A DNA stretch of 64,000 nucleotides from Acanthochromis polyacanthus (lineage: Eukaryota; Chordata; Actinopteri; Pomacentridae), in assembly GCF_021347895.1 (NCBI RefSeq), contig NC_067132.1, positions 29,295,757 through 29,359,756 on the forward strand, in the 5' to 3' direction. Below the pieces are notes generated by a model. That model had not been told where the DNA came from, ran no database searches, and saw only the letters and a list, made by a program, of their open reading frames with translations. Made by a program: the position numbers and the translations under genes. This document shows positions 58,960-64,000 of the stretch, one piece after another. The stretch's first letter is position 1. Every line of letters begins with the position of its first letter.

Positions 58960-61900
58960 ATGAAGGATTCTGTGTTTCTGATGTTTCTGTGGATTCTGAC
59001 TGTTTCCAAAGGAGGTGAGAGAAAACTGATAACATGATTATTACTTTATTCAGTTTAAAATTTACTCTCTATTGTGTTTTTATGGTAAATGTTTTTCAGT
59101 TCACAAATCTTTATTCGCTACAAAACCAGTACGTTGTGGTTGTTACTGAAGTTTAAATGTAAAAAAACAAACAAACAAAAAAAAACTTTCATTTATTTTT
59201 AAAGAAGTTTTAAAGCAAATTATTAAAGAACAAACATTTCTGTTTGTGGGTCATATTTATTTTTATTTTATTTACATATTTATTTAATGCTGATAAACAC
59301 AATGGATCAAATTATGTGGTGTTTTCTTGTTACAGTCTCAGTTTAAACAGGTGATCTCTGAGGGTGGGGGTGATTTAAAGACTAAATTTAAACTTACAGG
59401 AAGGCTGACAGCAGAGGACAGAACAAACCTTTTTCTCTACATTGATGTGGAAGAGACTCTCTGGCAGAGAATAAAGATGAAATGACAGATAGAAATCCAC
59501 AGCTGATTGACAACAGGTGACTGAACAGAGGAATGAAGGACATCAGGTTCTAGGAGAAAAATGAGAATGAGAAGAACTGAGACAGTTTCTCCTTAGACAC
59601 AAATACTGATTCTGGTGGGGGGGGGGGGGGGGGGGGGGGGAGGCATGGGGGAGTCAGAGAACTCGAGCACAGACAGGAAGAACATTAAGAAATTTATTTA
59701 AACTAGAATGAAGAAAATACAAAGAGAATCAAGATTAAGAGGAAAACCAAATCTAGCTAAATATAAAATATGCAAAACTATCAAATCCAACACACAAAGT
59801 CTCAAGGGAAAAAAAAACTAACATGAACAACTACACTAAACAAACAGAGTACTCACAAACCAGGGGAAAACTAGACAGAAGGGACAGGGAAGCAAGCTCA
59901 GGGAATCCATGGAACCATGGGGAGAACAGGATCCAAAAGGGGAGCAAAGTCTCTGAAGGGATGTGATTCTTTATGATCCGGTGGGGAGTGAATGAAGGAA
60001 TGAGGTTTATACAGCTGGGGAGTGCTTGGAAACAGGTGAGCTGAATGGGCTGATTGCTGCAGCTGAACCACATTGTCTTCATGAGACTGCAGGCAGGCAG
60101 GAGATGCAGGAAAGAAGGAGAGAGAGAGACACAGGGGCAAAAGAGAAAGATGACGGATACAGGGAGACACACAGGTCAAAACTGATACAGGACAAGAGGA
60201 AGAAAGATGGAAATAAGAGGGAAAGAGGGAGAGGAACGGGCCTGGAGCAGGGATCATGACACAAACTTTTTCTGATTTTATCACCTCTTTACAGCCTCAG
60301 CTCCCAGAAATATTTAGAATTCTAAACTTGTTGAAGTTTCATGAATCAGAAACTGGAGACTGAAAGATCTGAACTCATGAAAACATATTTTTACAAACTT
60401 GTTGATTTTATAATCTTATTTTCATTTACTGTATATTGTTTAGTTGTAATTCTTATTTCTCAGTAACAGAACAAACGCTGCTCAACAACTAAATCTAAGT
60501 GTGTTTCTGATGCAGGTCTGAGTCTCTCACTAACATGGTCTTTACCTGATGTTGCAGATACTGAGGTGTCCTGTGTTTTTATGGAGAGATGCATCTTACT
60601 GTGCAGCTTCCAGGTCGATACTCGAGTCGTCATCCGCTGGATTCACGTGAAAGGACTTCGTGTCCACTCGTTCTACAGCAACCAAGACCTGCTTGGAGAT
60701 CAGCACCAGATCTACAGAAACAGGACGTCACTGTTCAAGGACCAGATCTCCAGAGGAAACGCCTCACTGCAGCTGACAGGAGTGAAGGTTCAGGATGAAG
60801 GAAGATACAGATGTCGCATCAACATTTTTAGTGAAATCAATGATTCATTTATCAATGTCAAAGTTTACGGTACGAGAAAAATACAGAAAAACATCAATTC
60901 ATTTTATTTAACCTGGAATTATTATTAACTGTCCCTGCATCTAAATTCTCCTCTTTTGCAGCTCCAGTCCATGAAGTGAACATCCAGCAGGTAGAAAACA
61001 GGATGAGCTGCAGCTCAGAGGGGATCTACCCTCAACCTGAGCTCACCTGGTCCACCACACCTCCATCCAACATCAACCTCCACAACACAACCACAGTCCA
61101 GCAGAATGAAGAGCAGCTTTACAGCATCAGTAGTTCTCTGATCCTCTCACACAGTCATACTGATCTGGTCTACAGCTGCACCGTCACAACTCCAACAAAC
61201 AGGAGGAGAGCTGCTTGGAGGAAACTCAGTGAGGAAAACATCTCATCTCAACAATCCACTCACACATTATTGACTTGCTTCATTCTTGTCTTTTTCTCTT
61301 CCATCATTTCAGCTCCTATCAGTGGATCAACAAGTGAAACAATCATCACCTGCGCTGCCTCCAACTTTTCCTTCTCTCAACTGCTTTGGAGATTCAACCA
61401 CAGTCAGATGATGGTGAAGCAGAGCAGGACTGATGGCAGCTCCACAGTCTCAGAGGAGTGGAGGCAGCAGGTGAAGGATGTGTCAGAGTCAGGAGACATC
61501 ACACTGCAGGACTTATCTTCAGAGCAGGAGGGAATGTACACCTGTCAACTCAGTAATGCTGAGGAGACGCTGATAAGTGACACCTCTGTGAAGATAAGTG
61601 GAGGTAAAACAGCAAAAGTTCCTCTGATTATCTGGAAGATGTGTTTGACCTGCAGACATCAAAGATCACAAAACTCCATCATGGAGCTTCCAGAGACAGA
61701 AAATTAACTGAATCTTTTATGTTTCAGGGAATTCAGTAAATGTTGAAGAAATCAAGTGGATGAAGGATAAAACTACTCGGGCTTTAATAGCAGTATTTGC
61801 AGCAACAGTACAAGCAGTCTGCATTCTACTGTACTGTAGAAAGAATAAAGGTAAGAAGATGTTCTGAATTTAATTTGGAACTCATTTGTTGTTTGTGGTG

Positions 61901-62356
61901 ATTTTCTGGACTTTGAATGTTTCTGAATGAAACCAGTAAGTAAATGTTCTTTGTTAAACTTGTGTTCTGCTCTGTGTGAACTACAGTAAATGAGGGAACA
62001 TGTTAAAGGAGAAAACTGTTGTCATCAAGTTAGTTTTCTGGGATGTTTCAGGAACATTTCCACCACTTATTTTCATCAACATGCTTTGTTGTATCAGCTA
62101 AGATGATGATCTCAGTCAGAGTTCAACAACATCCATGAAATGAAAACATTAAAGTCACTGAAATGAGGAGAAAACAGAAAATCACATGAAGGAGTCATGG
62201 TTGATGAGAAGATTCATTTTACACTACAGACTAAAAAAGAATAAACAAGGAACTATTTTGGTTCTTATGTTGATCTGTTTTGGGGCTGAATTGTATTCTA
62301 TTTTAGTTTCAGAATCATTTGTGTTGATAAAAATGCGGGGAGACCTGAAACAGTGA
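58960..62356 (+). CDS. hhla2-like: HHLA2-like B7-family protein, gene 7 (three Ig domains)
   Basis: Exons: leader 58960-59014 (MKDSVFLMFLWILTVSKG), V-like 60516-60869 (second acceptor 60558), C-like 60962-61228, third Ig 61313-61603, transmembrane 61728-61850, last 62313-62356 (TGA). The frame closes at about 377 residues. The V domain keeps Cys, Trp (VIRW) and D-E-G-R-Y-R-C, with an F-G loop like gene 5. The third Ig exon and the 84-bp intron before it are almost the same as in gene 4. That intron is in frame and lacks stops, so its retention would add a hydrophobic segment. The tail is very short (ESFVLIKMRGDLKQ). The first intron holds a 24-G run and a low-complexity insertion. Confidence 0.85.
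59617..59640 (+). repeat. Run of 24 G
   Basis: Unbroken homopolymer in intron 1 of gene 7, likely to fold as a G-quadruplex or to be of uncertain length in the assembly. Confidence 0.9.
59641..60262. mobile_element. Repeat-like purine-rich segment in intron 1 of gene 7
   Basis: Absent from the matching introns of genes 3 and 5. It begins at the G run and ends at GATCATGACAC, and resembles in style the segments at 24400-24900 and 31938-32435. No coding capacity or clear terminal repeats. Confidence 0.4.
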
Positions 62357-63008
62357 TGAAAACCTGAAGAACACAGTTAAACCGCCATCAGATGAACTTC
62401 AGTCCAGTCTGTGAGGTTTGACTGTTCTGATGAATGTTTGTTGAAATCCCGTCTTTGGAGAACAAGTGGAGACAAACAGGATAAATGAGCCTCTGTACCA
62501 GTGACTGAAGGATAGACACTGCTGTGATGTTTTAAAGTCTTCATTAGTGGGTACCTGAAGCCATCAGAAGACTGAGAATGTAGATTTTTTTTACAGTGGT
62601 GGCCTGAAAGAACCTCTGGAAACCTTTAAGTGGGACAACTAAACCAAAGGAGTTCAGTTCTGCTGTTGTAAACAGACTGGTTGTCATGATTTAAACTGAT
62701 GTACTTTATTATTGGACAGTATTTATAGTAGAGCACAGATTATAGTGTTTCTGAAGTACAAGGTTCAGTGTGATCAGTAGAAGTAATGAAGTATTATTGT
62801 GTTACATGTCAGGATGGATTTATATCGAGGAAATATCTTTGATTGAAATTATTTTCATTATTTTTATACCAAGAAAACATTTAAAACTCAAGCATTTTCT
62901 GCTCCATGATTGCTTCCTTCTCCAAACTGCAGTTTTTCTTGTGTGACTTTATTTTCTGTGTAAATAGTTTGTCAGACATGAAGCAGCTGCTGTGTTTCCA
63001 GTTTGTGT

Positions 63009-63025
63009 CCTGCAGGGGGCGCTGG
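63009..63025 (+). promoter_or_regulatory. CTCF-like motif
   Basis: Duplicate of the site at 35671. Confidence 0.35.
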
Positions 63026-63519
63026 AAGCTCAGTCATTGATTTCCATGTGTGGAAAGTGAAAGAGTTAAAGGGAGAAAAAGATCAGTGCTGTCAGTGTGT
63101 GGAGCTGAATGGAAATAAACTACAGAGCTCATATTCTCTGGAATCAACAAACACTGAGGATTCATTCTGTGTTTTAACAGTTTTTCACAGCAGTGGAGGA
63201 AGAACTGCTTTGTTGGATCAGTTCTTTGTTGATTTTCATTTAATGAAGAAGAAAAATCCAGAAAATCTCCAAGTTTTCCTTCAGAGATCTGTCTTAGAAA
63301 CCTACATGAAATCCATTTCTTCTTCAAAATCTACTGAAATTTTTGGTGTTAAATATTCTTTGAGATTTTTGAAAATCAGGTTTTTCACCTTTTAAAGTCT
63401 GATTTCTGCTTTTCTTCTGTGTTTTATGAAGATAACATTAACTGAGATGGTTCAGTCCCAAACTTCTGCACTTGAATCAAACAACGTCTGGAATTGTGTT
63501 TTTCTCTGAACTTTGGATG

Positions 63520-63525
63520 TTGGTG
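63520..63525. other. Unoccupied integration site TTGGTG
   Basis: Single TTGGTG between flanks that border the palindromic element at 36182 and 42377. It shows the pre-insertion state. Confidence 0.9.
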
Positions 63526-64000
63526 AAAAGCCAGAAATCTCTGATTATATTATTATTAAACTCACTGATGCATTAACGTGTTCATCATTTATTATGTGGA
63601 ACAACTTCTACCACCTTTAAACAATGTTGGAAAGTCTGAAACTTACAACCATCACAGCACATTAAATGTCAGAAATGATTAATTTAAAAACACTAATTGA
63701 AGCACAGATATTCAGGTCAGCATCAGTTTATGACAAACAACCACAAAGATGTCACTTGATGTGGAACTCTGAGGTTAACAACAGTTTTTATAAAAAGCAG
63801 ACACCACCTCCTCTGAACTCAGCAGAGTTGAACTTTCTTATTTTTTCACTTCATTCCAAACGTGTTGCAGCACGACTGAGCTATTAGACCTCCTCCTTAT
63901 TGGCAATGAACAAATCCAGTTTCTACCTTCAGGGTCTGAATTACACCACCTCAGGCAGCCACAGGAAACATCAATAACGATTTTACACCACAAATTTCCT

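Larger units (their letters stand above)
62357..64000. other. 3' flank of gene 7, duplicate of 35019-36187 plus 42378 onward
   Basis: Collinear with the gene 5 flank but without the palindrome. It includes the twin of the 130-codon frame (63003-63395) and runs to the end of the window. Confidence 0.7.

Noticed and set aside
541..62356. Endogenous retrovirus because of the HHLA2 name
   Set aside because: The name refers to a human LTR next to the human gene; no gag, pol or env frame or paired LTRs were seen here.

Overview
The window is vertebrate nuclear DNA, almost certainly from a percomorph-type teleost. The evidence is spliced immunoglobulin-superfamily exons with GT/AG introns, an AT-rich background, fish-style LINE and tRNA-derived SINE copies, and nested DNA transposons. 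There is no bacterial gene organisation.

The backbone is a tandem cluster of seven B7-family genes most like teleost HHLA2 (HERV-H LTR-associating protein 2-like). In order they are: gene 1 (541-2041, +, 5' end outside the window), gene 2 (6825-11443, +), gene 3 (20058-23120, +, leader splice donor mutated), gene 4 (30582-27541, -, tail frameshift), gene 5 (31753-35018, +), gene 6 (43195-46737, +) and gene 7 (58960-62356, +). Each is built from a leader exon, an Ig V-like exon, a 267-bp Ig C-like exon, sometimes a third Ig exon, a transmembrane exon and short tail exons. The third Ig domain is intact in genes 4, 6 and 7. In genes 1, 2, 3 and 5 it survives only as a 95-bp stump left by the same deletion. 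The C exon is almost invariant across the cluster, while V exons differ mainly in the loops expected to touch a partner. This is the pattern expected of a cell-surface ligand or receptor family shaped by duplication and gene conversion.

Between genes 5 and 6 lies the most unusual object: a 6,184-bp near-perfect palindrome (36188-42371). It is bounded by terminal inverted repeats starting AGAGAGAGG and by a 6-bp target duplication TTGGTG. The unoccupied target is visible at 63520-63525, in the duplicated flank downstream of gene 7. Each arm carries a 27/37-bp tandem array and the same three intact, unspliced ORFs pointing to the centre, with a TATA box in front of ORF2 and ORF3. The 6-bp duplication and AG...CT ends fit a Maverick/Polinton (adintovirus-like) integration, and the palindromic form suggests a snap-back, non-autonomous derivative. 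I cannot assign firm functions to its proteins. ORF3 has a weak Bcl-2-like look and ORF2 a Cys/His box.

The rest is transposon-rich filler: two degenerate non-LTR retrotransposons (2330-5450 and 12141-14538), tRNA-derived SINEs (7838-8204, 9291-9655, and a fold-back pair at 11725-12140), and a three-level nest of DNA transposons with THAP and SWIM-type coding fragments (48779-51540). A block at 14540-19012 is repeated at about 47290-54632, and there are other repeated flanks. Splice sites, phases and coordinates were worked out by hand; family assignments rest on recognition of motifs, not on a database search.
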